Source: Noviherbaspirillum cavernae (GTDB lineage: Bacteria > Pseudomonadota > Gammaproteobacteria > Burkholderiales > Burkholderiaceae_D). From it: a stretch of 64,000 nt of DNA. The DNA is taken from NCBI RefSeq assembly GCF_003590875.1, contig NZ_QYUN01000002.1:1922001-1986000 (forward strand), in the 5' to 3' direction. The first letter of the stretch is position 1; each line of letters starts with the position of its first letter. Below are positions 18,037-26,943 of the stretch, in pieces. The notes beneath the pieces are model-generated. The model saw nothing but the letters and a program-made list of their open reading frames with translations, searched no databases and was not told the DNA's origin. The position numbers and the translations under genes are program-made.

Positions 18037-19822
18037 ATCCCACCGTGAAATGCAGTCGTACTTCGCGAGTCGCCTCGCCATAGGCAAGGTCGAGATTGAC
18101 CGGCCCGATCGGACTGCGCCAGCGCGCACCCACGCCCGTCCCGCGCCTGAGATCGAAACCGCGCCAAGAGTCCGACGCATTGCCGGCATCAACGAACACG
18201 GCCGCGCCCCATTGCTGCGTGATGTTATACACGAGCTCCGCGCTCATCACCGCCATCACCGTCCCGCCGACGACCGCGCCGTTCTGCGCAACGCCGAGAC
18301 TCTCGAATGCATAGCCGCGCACCGTCTGGTCGCCGCCGGTGCGAAACAGCAAATCGCCCGGCAGATCGAAACGGCTCGCGCCGAACACCTGCCCCACCTG
18401 GCCGCGCAATACGGCCTGCCAGCGCTTGTAATACGGCGACAGCCAGGTCGCCTTGCCGGTCACGCGGCCGAAGTTCACCTCGTTGCCGATGCCGGCCGGC
18501 CCGCCGCCGAGCGTGACGGTCGCGACATACCCGCGCCGCGGCGAAATGAGGTTATCCACCCGCCGCCGCGTATAGGCAAAGGAACCCATGAGCGCCTGAC
18601 GGTTGTTGACGGTGCTGCCGACATGCTGGCGGTCGGCGAGATACGCCACGCCCCATGACTTTTCATCGGTCCTGCTCGGACTCGTCACGCGCGCGCCGAA
18701 GCGGATTTCGTCGGTCAATTCGCCGGAAATATCCTTTCGTTCATAGCGCGCGTCATAGCTCGGCCGCCAGCCATTGCGCAACGCGGGAAGAAACAGCCCG
18801 ATACCCGCGCGTCTGGTCTTCCCGTCCCACAGCAACTCCGAATCGAGCCGCCACTGGCGATCGAGAAAATTGCGATGCAGCCAGCGCGCCTCCAGCCGCA
18901 GTCCCGCATCGGTGGAGAAGCCGATACCGAAGGACAGCCGCTTCAGCGGGTTTTCGTTGAGATCGACCTGAATCGGAACATTGTCGGGATGCTCCCGATC
19001 CGCATTGACGGAAATGAACACGGAGCGGAAGTATCCCGTGTCCTGCAAGCGAGCCTGCAATTCATTGAGTTTTTCCTGCGAATAGCGTTCGCCGGAACGG
19101 ATCGGATTGAGCTCATCGATCATCTGGCGCGAATACCGGCTCAAGCCCTCAACCTGCAGCTCGCCGAACGTGACCGCCGGTCCCGAATCGATCTCCACGC
19201 TCAGATCGGCCATGCGCCGCTCCGGATCGACGCGCGCTTCGCTCGCAGTGATTGTCGCCGTCGGATAATCCCGCACCAGCATGTTCTTGAGCAGCGCGTT
19301 CTTCGCGTCGGACCAGTCGGATTGCTTGAATACCTCGCCGCTGTCGAGGCTCCATTGCCGCCGCAGCCGGTTGACCCGCTGCGTATGCGCCTCGTTCGCG
19401 ATATTGCCGGAAAAGCGGATCTCGACGCTGCCGACCCGCGTGGGCTCGCCTTGCTGGACGCGAAAGCGCGCGACCGGACGGCTCCCCGTCATGTCGAGTT
19501 CTTCTTCCACGACAGGTGAAAAATAACCTTCGGTCGCGAGCAGTTCGCGAATCTGCTGCGGCGTGATATCGACAAGCCGCCGCAATTCCTGCTCGCTGAG
19601 GTCGGCATCGTCGCGGTGGCGCCTTATTTCGAGATGCTCGTCGAGCAGTTCGGACAAGGATTCAGCGCCGACGATCTCAACCGTGTAGCCATGCACGGTC
19701 TGAGCCGACACGGGAACGGACAATACGAACAAGGCCAGCCAGCAGGCCAGCCAGGTGCACTGCATCAGACTTTTGCACAATGAGGAATTGGGTGTGGACG
19801 ACTGCATCCGCCGTTCTGACAT
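18026..19822 (-). CDS. tamA: Outer-membrane assembly factor TamA (Omp85 family)
   Basis: This protein of about 598 residues has a signal peptide ending near SVPVSAQ, three POTRA-like repeats in the first half (for example VEGLSRYSRQMIDELNPIRSGERYSQEKLNELQ, abbreviated here by its ends VEGLSRY and EKLNELQ) and a 16-strand Omp85 barrel. The barrel contains FRTGGDQTVRGY near the C-terminus and ends in aromatic Phe (TVGYGF), the usual outer-membrane protein signature. It partners TamB, whose gene overlaps its stop. The start may be the later ATG at 19765 (MQCTWLAC), which would give a more typical signal peptide; the ATG at 19822 is the longest option. Confidence 0.92.
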   Translation of the reverse strand: MSERRMQSSTPNSSLCKSLMQCTWLACWLALFVLSVPVSAQTVHGYTVEIVGAESLSELLDEHLEIRRHRDDADLSEQELRRLVDITPQQIRELLATEGYFSPVVEEELDMTGSRPVARFRVQQGEPTRVGSVEIRFSGNIANEAHTQRVNRLRRQWSLDSGEVFKQSDWSDAKNALLKNMLVRDYPTATITASEARVDPERRMADLSVEIDSGPAVTFGELQVEGLSRYSRQMIDELNPIRSGERYSQEKLNELQARLQDTGYFRSVFISVNADREHPDNVPIQVDLNENPLKRLSFGIGFSTDAGLRLEARWLHRNFLDRQWRLDSELLWDGKTRRAGIGLFLPALRNGWRPSYDARYERKDISGELTDEIRFGARVTSPSRTDEKSWGVAYLADRQHVGSTVNNRQALMGSFAYTRRRVDNLISPRRGYVATVTLGGGPAGIGNEVNFGRVTGKATWLSPYYKRWQAVLRGQVGQVFGASRFDLPGDLLFRTGGDQTVRGYAFESLGVAQNGAVVGGTVMAVMSAELVYNITQQWGAAVFVDAGNASDSWRGFDLRRGTGVGARWRSPIGPVNLDLAYGEATREVRLHFTVGYGF

Positions 19823-19963
19823 GTTCTGTGAATGTGAGCCGTTCTTTATCGGCTGCTATTAGAACACATCGGATTGATGCCGCCATGACCTGGCTACCAC
19901 CCCTGCATCGCCGGATAGTCGCCCCGGCCGGATCATTGAGGAAACGCAAACTCGGAACCGGCA

Positions 19964-19997
19964 CAAGCCCTTCGGCAAGCACATGCCGAAGGGCTTG
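19964..19997 (-). terminator. Hairpin downstream of the Ser/Gly/Thr-rich gene
   Basis: CAAGCCCTTCGGCA and TGCCGAAGGGCTTG form a perfect 14-bp stem around a 6-base loop, 35 bp past the stop of the leftward gene at 20032. The stable GC-rich stem in this position suggests a transcription terminator, although no clear T-run follows. Confidence 0.6.
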
Positions 19998-20031
19998 CTT
20001 CATGCTTCATGCTTGATACGGATGTGCGGAG

Positions 20032-20598
20032 TTATTTGGGCGTCGAATCTGAGCCGGCACGTCCGCCGGCACCGCCATCGGAAGCGCCGCTGCTTGGCCC
20101 CATCGGGCGCGTCGTATCCGTCGTGCCGCCCGTGGCGGAGCTGCCGCCCGTGCCGGATGTGCCGCTGCTGCCGGTACCGGTGCCGTCCTTCATGTCACTG
20201 CCTGCGCCCATGCCGCCCGAGCCTCTGGTCCCGCTCGCGCCCGAGCTATCCATCGATCCGGATGTTCCCGGTGCTGCGCCTGCATTGCCGGTGGTACTGG
20301 AGCTGCCTGTGGAACCGGTCGAACCGGACATGCCGCTGCTTTCGCTGCCCGAGCGTCCTGTTGCGCCGGTCGTCCCGCTGCTTCCGCTCGTTGTCGAGTC
20401 GGGGCTCGCGCCTTTCATCCGTTCGGATTCCGCACTGCTGCCCGATGTTCCGCTGGTGCCGCTGCTGCCACTGCTGCCACTGCTTGCGCCGCTGGCTGTC
20501 GTGCCGCTCGTGGCACTGCCTGTGCCATATGTCTGCGCAACTGTTGCTCCCGTTATGCCCAATAGGGCAACAAGAACTGCCAAAGTCAGTTTCTTCAT
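20032..20598 (-). CDS. Exported low-complexity Ser/Gly/Thr-rich protein of unknown function
   Basis: This 188-residue protein has a clear signal peptide (MKKLTLAVLVALLGITGATVAQ). Nearly all of the mature part is Ser, Gly, Thr and Ala in irregular SGSSGTSG-type repeats, with scattered Met, Asp and Arg. No domain is recognised. Such composition predicts a disordered periplasmic or extracellular chain. The opposite strand also has a long open frame, Pro/Leu/Val-rich, which is the mirror of the biased codons and not a gene. The leftward transcript ends at the 19964–19997 hairpin. I infer expression as a single gene; function is unknown. Confidence 0.75.
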   Translation of the reverse strand: MKKLTLAVLVALLGITGATVAQTYGTGSATSGTTASGASSGSSGSSGTSGTSGSSAESERMKGASPDSTTSGSSGTTGATGRSGSESSGMSGSTGSTGSSSTTGNAGAAPGTSGSMDSSGASGTRGSGGMGAGSDMKDGTGTGSSGTSGTGGSSATGGTTDTTRPMGPSSGASDGGAGGRAGSDSTPK

Positions 20599-20701
20599 GA
20601 TGCCTCCAGATATGTCAAATCAAAACGCTTTGCCTCGACAAAGCAGCATCGTCAATATTTAGACTTCGATTTCCCCGCCGGTTCGCCTGTCATGGAAATT
20701 A

Positions 20702-20729
20702 GTTTGCCTCGCATTTTCGGAAGGCAAAC
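20702..20729. repeat. 8-bp inverted repeat in the promoter gap of the Ser/Gly-rich gene
   Basis: GTTTGCCT (20702–20709) and AGGCAAAC (20722–20729) are exact reverse complements 12 bp apart, between the divergent Ser/Gly-rich and isoaspartyl peptidase genes. This is a possible operator; nothing else in the 273-bp gap stands out. Confidence 0.3.
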
Positions 20730-20871
20730 CTGTTTCCTGTCAGCTCTCTTTTTCACTGTCTTGCTCGTTCATTCCGGTATTCAATGCCGGCAGTCATTCC
20801 CCTGTCGAACTATCCTTGCGTGGCGATTTCCAATTCCATGAATGCAGAACATTTGCATTGAGGAGATGCAC

Positions 20872-21777
20872 ATGACCACCAGCAAGGCAGCCATCGTCGT
20901 ACACGGCGGCGCGGGCTCATCGGACAAATACCAGGATGGCTGCGACCACGCGGCGCAAGTGGCGGCGGCCATACTGCAAGGCGAAGGCAAGGCGCTGGAT
21001 GCGGCGATTCGCGCGGTGGCGGCAATGGAGGATGATGGCCGTTTCAACGCCGGATGCGGATCGGTGTTCTGCCTCGACGGCGAAACGGTCGAAATGGATG
21101 CCGGCGTCATGGACAGCAATGGCCTGCTTGGCGCAGTCGCCTGCCTGCAGCGCGTCAAAAATCCGGTGCTGGTCGCACGCGAAGTCGCCAATACGCCGCA
21201 TTGGCTCCTCGCAGGAGAAGGCGCGCAGCGGTTTGCACGCAGCGCCGGTTTTGCGGACTACCACTCACCCAGCCGCAAGGCGCGCGACAGCTACATCGAA
21301 CTGATGAAAAAATTGACTATCGATGCGGACAAGGACGCGTATGCGCCCGTCCTCGCACACTGGAACTATGCCATCTCGCCGTCCGAGGCGATCAAGCGCC
21401 ATGGCAGCGGCACGGTCGGCGCAGTCGTCCGCGGCAGTCGCGGGGATTTTGCGGTCGCCACTTCCACGGGCGGTTGCACACCTGCACTGCTGGGACGCGT
21501 CGGCGACACGCCGATCATCGGCTGCGGATTCTATGCAGGGGCGCTCGGCGCAGTTGCCGCGACCGGCATCGGCGAATACATCGCCCGCCAGATGCTTGCC
21601 AGAACGGTATACGGATGGATCGAACAGGGCATGCCCTTGCAGGCCGCACTGAACCGCGGCATCGCGCTTTTCCAGGAAGGCATCAGCGTCGGACTGATCG
21701 CCATCACCGAACACGAGACTGCGGCGAGCAGCTCCGGCGAGATGGCGACGGCGACCCGTCACGCTGTCATCGATTGA
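20872..21777 (+). CDS. Isoaspartyl peptidase/L-asparaginase (plant-type, Ntn hydrolase)
   Basis: This 301-residue precursor has the N-terminal VVHGGAG motif and the autoprocessing/catalytic site GSGTVGAVV, whose Thr (about residue 181) becomes the N-terminal nucleophile of the beta subunit. The family removes isoaspartyl residues from dipeptides and hydrolyses asparagine. The ATG at 20872 has GAGGAGA seven bases upstream; an earlier ATG at 20842 lacks one. No signal peptide is visible, so it is cytoplasmic. The gene is convergent with the DUF1631 gene, and the two stops overlap by 11 bp. Confidence 0.92.
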   Translation: MTTSKAAIVVHGGAGSSDKYQDGCDHAAQVAAAILQGEGKALDAAIRAVAAMEDDGRFNAGCGSVFCLDGETVEMDAGVMDSNGLLGAVACLQRVKNPVLVAREVANTPHWLLAGEGAQRFARSAGFADYHSPSRKARDSYIELMKKLTIDADKDAYAPVLAHWNYAISPSEAIKRHGSGTVGAVVRGSRGDFAVATSTGGCTPALLGRVGDTPIIGCGFYAGALGAVAATGIGEYIARQMLARTVYGWIEQGMPLQAALNRGIALFQEGISVGLIAITEHETAASSSGEMATATRHAVID

Positions 21778-24085
21778 GCGATTCCGCACCTGCCAGCAAG
21801 GACTCCACCGCCCTGTCAAAGACGGGCGCATACTCGACCGGTCGCAGGCGCCCGTCGAGCAGCGTCTGCAACAGCGCTGCCGCCGTGTAGACGATAGGCC
21901 CGGCATCGCGGCTGGCGGTAAACAGGTACAGCGAGCGAGCGCGGCTGATCCACACCAGCCGGGTCATCGCATCACCATCTTCCGCCGCATACTTCATGCA
22001 TGCACCGGGATGCAGTTCCGCGAGAAATTGCGCCCCCTCCTGAATCGGCATGAGTTTCTCGGCCTGCAGGTGCAAGCTTGCCGTGATGCCGCGTTCCGCC
22101 AGCGCCGCCTCGATTGCCGCTGCCGGCACTTCGACAGCCTGGCCTTCCATCCCCGACAACTCCGCGCCATCGATGGTCAGCAGGGAAAAGCGCTGGCGCA
22201 GCTCATCGAAGGTCGGCGGCGATGCCGGCTTGACGGCGGGAGTGCTGCGCAATACTTCCGTATGCAATTCGACAAGCTGATCCAGCGCCTGCCTCGACTC
22301 CTCCTCCGACAATCGAAGCAGTGCCATCCCCGCCTTCAGTTTCCTGACCAGCACAGGCAGCAGTCGCATCAACGCGCTGCGTTCCTGCGGATTCGATTTG
22401 TCCTGAACGCTCCATACAAGCTCGGGCAGCAGGTCGCGATATTCCGGATACACGCCTGTGGCATCGCGCAGCTGCGCCTGCGTCAGCACACGCGCCCAGA
22501 CCGTCGTGATGAAAGCGGATATGCGCGGATCGGCATTCAAGGGTGCCAGCAGGTTCGCGAGCGATGCGCCGATATGCGCAAGCAGCATGCTCGATCGCTC
22601 GGCATCGCTCAAGGCGTCGGCGCAGCGCACGATGGCGTCGTCGCCTTGATGCAGATGCGTTGCGAGGAACTGCTCGAAACCGGCGAGCGCGTCGGCGAAG
22701 ATTGCCGCATCGGTATCGAACTCCTCCACGATCCGCTTGCTGACGCGCGTGATCTCATCCGCAATGACCTTGCCGAGCGACGTGGACATGTCGCAGCCGA
22801 TCGCGGCCGATGTCATGCGGTTCAGCAATTGCCGCGCCGGGTGAGCGGCGTGCTGCAGCAGCGCCGGATCCAGCATGGCCGCCTTCAGAAACGGTACCTG
22901 AAGCCGGCTCAGCTGATTGCGCAATGCAAGTGGAATCCTGTCGTCGCCGAGCAGGAATTCGAACAGCATGGCGATCACGTCGATCATCACACGCTCCGGA
23001 TCGCCCGCCTTGTCCGGTCCGATCTGCTCGCGCAATGCGAACAGCTGATTTTCTTCGGGTGTCAGTTTCTCGTCGATCGCCTTTCCCTCGGCGGCCAGCG
23101 CCTGATACCGGCTCAACTGCGCGATCAGGCTCTTCGAGGCGGGCGTGAATACGCCATCGTGCGCCGTCTCTCCCGTGCCAGCGGCGGCCTGCGCCATATG
23201 CGCGGCAAGCCGGCTCGGGGCGGCGGGGGTGAATATCGTGCGGACGCGATCCTGCAATGTCACCGCCGGCCGGTCATGCGCAGGGAACCACGCGCTGCCG
23301 GGTGCCGCAACGGGCACGCTGCGCAGCAGCTCCAGCATGTGCTGCAAACCGGACATCGCCTGCGCGTTGAGTGCTTCCGGCATGCCTTGCGGCAACGACG
23401 TCAGACCACCGAAATAATGCTGATTCCGGACCGCCTTCGACGGTTGCGCAATGAACCTCGCCTTGATGCCGCTTGACTCGAATGCACCGCGAACACCTGT
23501 GTAATAGTCCGAGAGGTTGTTGATCATCGCGTTCGACAGGTGTTCGAACAGCAGCTTGTTCTGCGCCTCGTCTGCCGCGATTTCGGCCAGGACTTCATGC
23601 AGGGTGCGCGCCAGCAGATAAGGGCGAAACGGATTCTCGCGTTCGCGCGCCTCGCGATTGCCGTGCATCTGCGCCACCATGATGTTCAGGCGGCCGATGT
23701 TGTCGGGGTCGGCGTCGCGCATGCGGATGAGAAGGCGATCCACTTCGATCTGCCGGCTCACCGTTTCGTCGTCGATCAAGGAAAGCTCATTGATTGATAC
23801 GGTCGCCAGGTCGGGACGCAAATCGGTGTACATGGTCTGCATCGCGCGGTCGAGATGGGTGCGAAACACCGCATCCATCCGCCGCACAAAGAGACTGCCC
23901 TGTTCGAGCAGCACCTGCCGCACCGATGACAGCGCCTTCTGGTCCAGCATCGAGCGCGTCTGCGGAAGCGCCAGCAACACGCTCTCGTCCGCATCCTTGA
24001 TCATGCGCTGCGCGAGCGGCGAAAACCCGTATAGCGCGCGCTCCTTGGCTAATTGGAAAATGCGTTTGTATTCAGTGTCGGACAT
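21767..24085 (-). CDS. DUF1631-family protein
   Basis: This protein of about 772 residues resembles the DUF1631 (thymidine-phosphorylase-annotated) proteins of beta- and gammaproteobacteria, including FSPLAQRMIKDADESVL and the IEVDRLLIRMRDADPD region. It is soluble and mostly helical with no signal peptide. The biochemical function is unknown. I chose the ATG at 24085 (MSDTEYKRI), because family proteins start near here; the frame is open to 24208. The stop lies inside the 3' end of the convergent isoaspartyl peptidase gene. Confidence 0.8.
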   Translation of the reverse strand: MSDTEYKRIFQLAKERALYGFSPLAQRMIKDADESVLLALPQTRSMLDQKALSSVRQVLLEQGSLFVRRMDAVFRTHLDRAMQTMYTDLRPDLATVSINELSLIDDETVSRQIEVDRLLIRMRDADPDNIGRLNIMVAQMHGNREARERENPFRPYLLARTLHEVLAEIAADEAQNKLLFEHLSNAMINNLSDYYTGVRGAFESSGIKARFIAQPSKAVRNQHYFGGLTSLPQGMPEALNAQAMSGLQHMLELLRSVPVAAPGSAWFPAHDRPAVTLQDRVRTIFTPAAPSRLAAHMAQAAAGTGETAHDGVFTPASKSLIAQLSRYQALAAEGKAIDEKLTPEENQLFALREQIGPDKAGDPERVMIDVIAMLFEFLLGDDRIPLALRNQLSRLQVPFLKAAMLDPALLQHAAHPARQLLNRMTSAAIGCDMSTSLGKVIADEITRVSKRIVEEFDTDAAIFADALAGFEQFLATHLHQGDDAIVRCADALSDAERSSMLLAHIGASLANLLAPLNADPRISAFITTVWARVLTQAQLRDATGVYPEYRDLLPELVWSVQDKSNPQERSALMRLLPVLVRKLKAGMALLRLSEEESRQALDQLVELHTEVLRSTPAVKPASPPTFDELRQRFSLLTIDGAELSGMEGQAVEVPAAAIEAALAERGITASLHLQAEKLMPIQEGAQFLAELHPGACMKYAAEDGDAMTRLVWISRARSLYLFTASRDAGPIVYTAAALLQTLLDGRLRPVEYAPVFDRAVESLLAGAESLNR

Positions 24086-24241
24086 ACCGGCGTAAGGCGT
24101 GAGGGGCGAGTCTGAGATGGTCAGCAGGATGTCCAGATCATAGCGCAACAAATTCCGTGCGGAAACAACACTGTCGTTTTGTTTCGGACCGTTGCCTTTG
24201 CACGCCACAGATGCCGGGCCGCGTATTTATTGACAGCCGTA

Positions 24242-24958
24242 TCACGCGCCGGCGAGCAAGGCCATCTGCGCGTCATCCAGATAACACCATTCGCCCTCCT
24301 CCAGCCCGAGGTCGTCCAGCGTCAGCCCGCCGATGGCGGTGCGGCGCAGCGCGCTGCAATGGTTGCCGGCGGCAGCCAGCATGCGCTTGACCTGATGGTA
24401 TTTGCCCTGCTCCAGCACGATCTCGAGCCGGTGCTCGTCGATTCTGCGGCACAGTTGCGCGGCAAGCGGCCCCGGCTCATCGTGCAGCTTCACGCCGCTC
24501 AAAAGCTGCGCCGTCAACTCGTCGGTGACAGGATCGTGCGTGGTCGCCACATACAGCTTGGGCACGTGGCGCTTGGGCGATGACTGCGCATGGATGAACG
24601 CGCCGTCGTCCGACATCAGCAGCAGACCTGTCGTGTCATGGTCGAGCCGTCCGACCGGCTGCACGTCGCGCCATGTGAACTGCTCCGGCAGCAGCGTCAG
24701 GACGCCCGGATGATGGCTGGGCTTGCGCGAACATTCAAAGTCGGAGGGCTTGTTCAGTGCAATATAGACATGCTCGCGGTAGAGCCATTCCTCGTCGAAG
24801 ATGGTGAATTCCAGTCCCGCAGTTTCCATCGCGGTCCGGTAATCGGTAACGGGTTGCCCGCCTATCCTTACTTCGCCATCGGCAATCAGTTCGCGGCACC
24901 ACTTGCGCGTGCCGAAACCCTGGGATTGCAGGATGCGATCCAATGTCAGTTTACTCAT
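24242..24958 (-). CDS. rsuA: 16S rRNA pseudouridine(516) synthase RsuA-type
   Basis: This 238-residue enzyme isomerises a uridine in 16S rRNA. An N-terminal S4 RNA-binding region (LDRILQSQGFGTRKWCRELI, given here up to its conserved core) precedes the catalytic domain with VGRLDHDTTGLLL, whose Asp is the nucleophile. KLYVAT and KYHQVKRMLAA are further RsuA/RluB/E/F family motifs. The ATG at 24958 (MSKLTLDR) matches the family start; the frame is open to 25105 with no family content. RluE or RluB cannot be fully excluded, but length and motifs favour RsuA. It is divergent from the PPOX-type genes across 137 bp. Confidence 0.88.
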   Translation of the reverse strand: MSKLTLDRILQSQGFGTRKWCRELIADGEVRIGGQPVTDYRTAMETAGLEFTIFDEEWLYREHVYIALNKPSDFECSRKPSHHPGVLTLLPEQFTWRDVQPVGRLDHDTTGLLLMSDDGAFIHAQSSPKRHVPKLYVATTHDPVTDELTAQLLSGVKLHDEPGPLAAQLCRRIDEHRLEIVLEQGKYHQVKRMLAAAGNHCSALRRTAIGGLTLDDLGLEEGEWCYLDDAQMALLAGA

Positions 24959-25095
24959 GGGCGAGACTGTACCAGAAGCAGTGTTTGATCTCATCGGTGA
25001 CTGCCGCCCGGCATCGCAGGTATCATTTGCCGGAATAACGAAATTGCAACCTTGCAATTTCCTGCCCCTTCTTCCCAACCGAAGCACCGTTGCCG

Positions 25096-25593
25096 ATGCA
25101 CACAAACGTCCGATCTGTCATAGACGCCGAGCATGCCGCCTTCATGGAGAGCGGCGTATCCATCAGCGTCGCCGCCTGCAATCCGGATCGTCTGCCAAGC
25201 CAGGTGCGCGCGACCGGCTGCCGCGTTGCGGCCGATCGCACCCGCGTCACCGTCTTCGTTTCCGCGACCCAGGCCTCCGCGCTGCTGGCCGATGTCCGCA
25301 GCAACGGCGTGATCGCCGTCGTCTTCAGCAAGCCCACCACGCACCGCACCGTGCAGATCAAGGGCACGGACGCGCAAGTGACGGGACTGATCGACGGCGA
25401 CCTGCAATGCGTCGACCGGTATCGCATCGACTTCGCCACCGAAGTCGCACCGCTCGGGTTCGGCGGCCCGCTGATCCGCACGCTGCTCGCATGTCCTGCG
25501 GCAGACATCGTCGCGCTGCGCTTCACGCCGTCCGAAGCGTATTCCCAAACGCCCGGCCCGCGGGCCGGCGAACCATTGAAGGCAGCCACATGA
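25096..25593 (+). CDS. PPOX-like flavin-split-barrel protein
   Basis: This 165-residue protein reads like a small pyridoxamine-5'-phosphate-oxidase-type split barrel: SISVAACNPDRLPSQVRATGC, VTVFVSATQASALLADVRSNG and VFSKPTTHRTVQIKG are in the expected order (quoted in part). Such proteins bind FMN, heme or F420; the ligand is not predictable here. The ATG at 25096 is preferred over the TTG at 25090; the ribosome site is weak. Its TGA overlaps the ATG of the next gene (ATGA), which is itself PPOX plus GAF, so the two products are probably made together and may interact. Confidence 0.7.
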   Translation: MHTNVRSVIDAEHAAFMESGVSISVAACNPDRLPSQVRATGCRVAADRTRVTVFVSATQASALLADVRSNGVIAVVFSKPTTHRTVQIKGTDAQVTGLIDGDLQCVDRYRIDFATEVAPLGFGGPLIRTLLACPAADIVALRFTPSEAYSQTPGPRAGEPLKAAT

Positions 25594-26933
25594 CGCTCAA
25601 GGTCGATGCCATCCGCGAATGCCTGGAGGGAGTCATTCCCGGCATCATGGCAACCGCATCGCCGGACGGCACACCGAATATTTCCTACCTGTCACAGGTC
25701 CAGTTCATCGACGGCGAACACATCGCGCTGTCATATCAGTTTTTCAACAAGACACGGCAGAATATCCTCGCCAATCCGCGCGCGATGCTGACCGTGACCA
25801 ATCCCGTCACTGCCGCCCAGTACCGGCTGACTCTGCAATTCCTGCGTACCGAGACATCAGGACCTCTGTTCGAAAGCATGAAGGCGCGGCTGGCCGGCAT
25901 CGCCTCGCATACCGGCATGAGTGGCGTGTTCCGCCTGCTTGGCGCGGATGTATTCCGTGTTGTCGCAATCGAGCGCGTGCCGGGCGAATCGCTGCCGCCG
26001 CCGACGCCCGCGCGCAACCTGCTCGCCGCGCTGCGCGCAGCCACGGAAAGGCTTTCCGCCTGCAGCGATCTGGATCGGCTGCTGACGGAAACACTGGCCT
26101 GCCTCGATGAGCAATTCGGGATTGGGCACACGATGGTGTTGATGCTCGATGCGCCGAGCGCGCGTCTGTATACCGTTGCCAGCCGCGGCTACGAGCAATC
26201 CGGCGTCGGTTCGGAGATTGCGATGGGACAAGGCGTGATCGGCGTCGCGGCACGCGAACGCACGCCGATCCGCATCGGCCACATGAATTCCGAGTACGCC
26301 TACAGCATGGCCATCCGCCAGAACACGGAGCACAGCAACCTGGCCGGCGCGCTGGAAACCGCGATTCCTCTGCCCGGCCTCGCGGAGTCGCGCAGCCAGC
26401 TCGCGGTGCCGATTTGCGTCGTCAATCGCCTGCTCGGCGTGCTGTATGTCGAAAGCCCGCAGGACCTGCGCTTCACCTACGACGACGAGGACGCGTTGGT
26501 CACCCTGGCCGCTCAGATCGGCACGGCGATGCACCTTCTGCAAAACAGCGCCGATGCGGGCGACGACGCGCCGCCGGCCGAAGCCGTGCCGCCGCCAATG
26601 AAAGGCGCGCCACTGCTGGTCCGGTATTTCCCCGAAAACGACAGCGTTTTCCTCGGCGACGATTACCTGATCAAGGGCGTCGCCGGTTCGATCTTCTGGA
26701 ACCTGGCGCGCGACCATGTCGAAAGAAAGCGCACCGAGTTCACCAACCGCGAGTTGCGCCTCGATCCGCGCATCCGCCTTCCCGACATCAGCGACAACCT
26801 CGAAGCGCGACTGATTCTCCTGAGTCGCCGCCTTGCCGAGCGCGATGCCTGTGTGCGCATCGAAAAGACCGGGCGAGGACGCTTCCGCCTGTGCGTGAAG
26901 CGTCCTATTCAATTGATGGAAGAAGCCGGCTGA
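25590..26933 (+). CDS. PPOX–GAF–winged-helix-like fusion protein
   Basis: This 447-residue protein has three parts. Residues 1–130 are a PPOX-type split barrel (ATASPDGTPNISYLSQV). Residues 155–315 are a GAF domain (LDEQFGIGHTMVLMLD, MGQGVIGVAARERTP, LAVPICVVNRLLGVLYVES). Residues 330–447 look like a winged helix-turn-helix (FTNRELRLD, SDNLEARL, VRIEKTGRGRFRL). I infer a one-component redox or gas sensor with a DNA- or protein-binding tail; the ligand and targets are unknown. It is translationally coupled to the small PPOX gene upstream and convergent with the hemerythrin-like gene, whose stop is 10 bp away. Confidence 0.75.
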   Translation: MTLKVDAIRECLEGVIPGIMATASPDGTPNISYLSQVQFIDGEHIALSYQFFNKTRQNILANPRAMLTVTNPVTAAQYRLTLQFLRTETSGPLFESMKARLAGIASHTGMSGVFRLLGADVFRVVAIERVPGESLPPPTPARNLLAALRAATERLSACSDLDRLLTETLACLDEQFGIGHTMVLMLDAPSARLYTVASRGYEQSGVGSEIAMGQGVIGVAARERTPIRIGHMNSEYAYSMAIRQNTEHSNLAGALETAIPLPGLAESRSQLAVPICVVNRLLGVLYVESPQDLRFTYDDEDALVTLAAQIGTAMHLLQNSADAGDDAPPAEAVPPPMKGAPLLVRYFPENDSVFLGDDYLIKGVAGSIFWNLARDHVERKRTEFTNRELRLDPRIRLPDISDNLEARLILLSRRLAERDACVRIEKTGRGRFRLCVKRPIQLMEEAG

Positions 26934-26943
26934 CATTCCGCAG

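Noticed and set aside
20009..20662. Pro/Leu/Val-rich plus-strand frame at the Ser/Gly-rich locus
   Set aside because: Complement of Ser/Gly/Thr codons; it lacks a signal peptide and ribosome site, while the minus strand has a clean signal peptide and terminator hairpin.
25023..25589. 188-codon minus-strand frame opposite the PPOX-like gene
   Set aside because: The plus-strand frame has split-barrel content and ATGA coupling to the next gene; the minus frame has neither.
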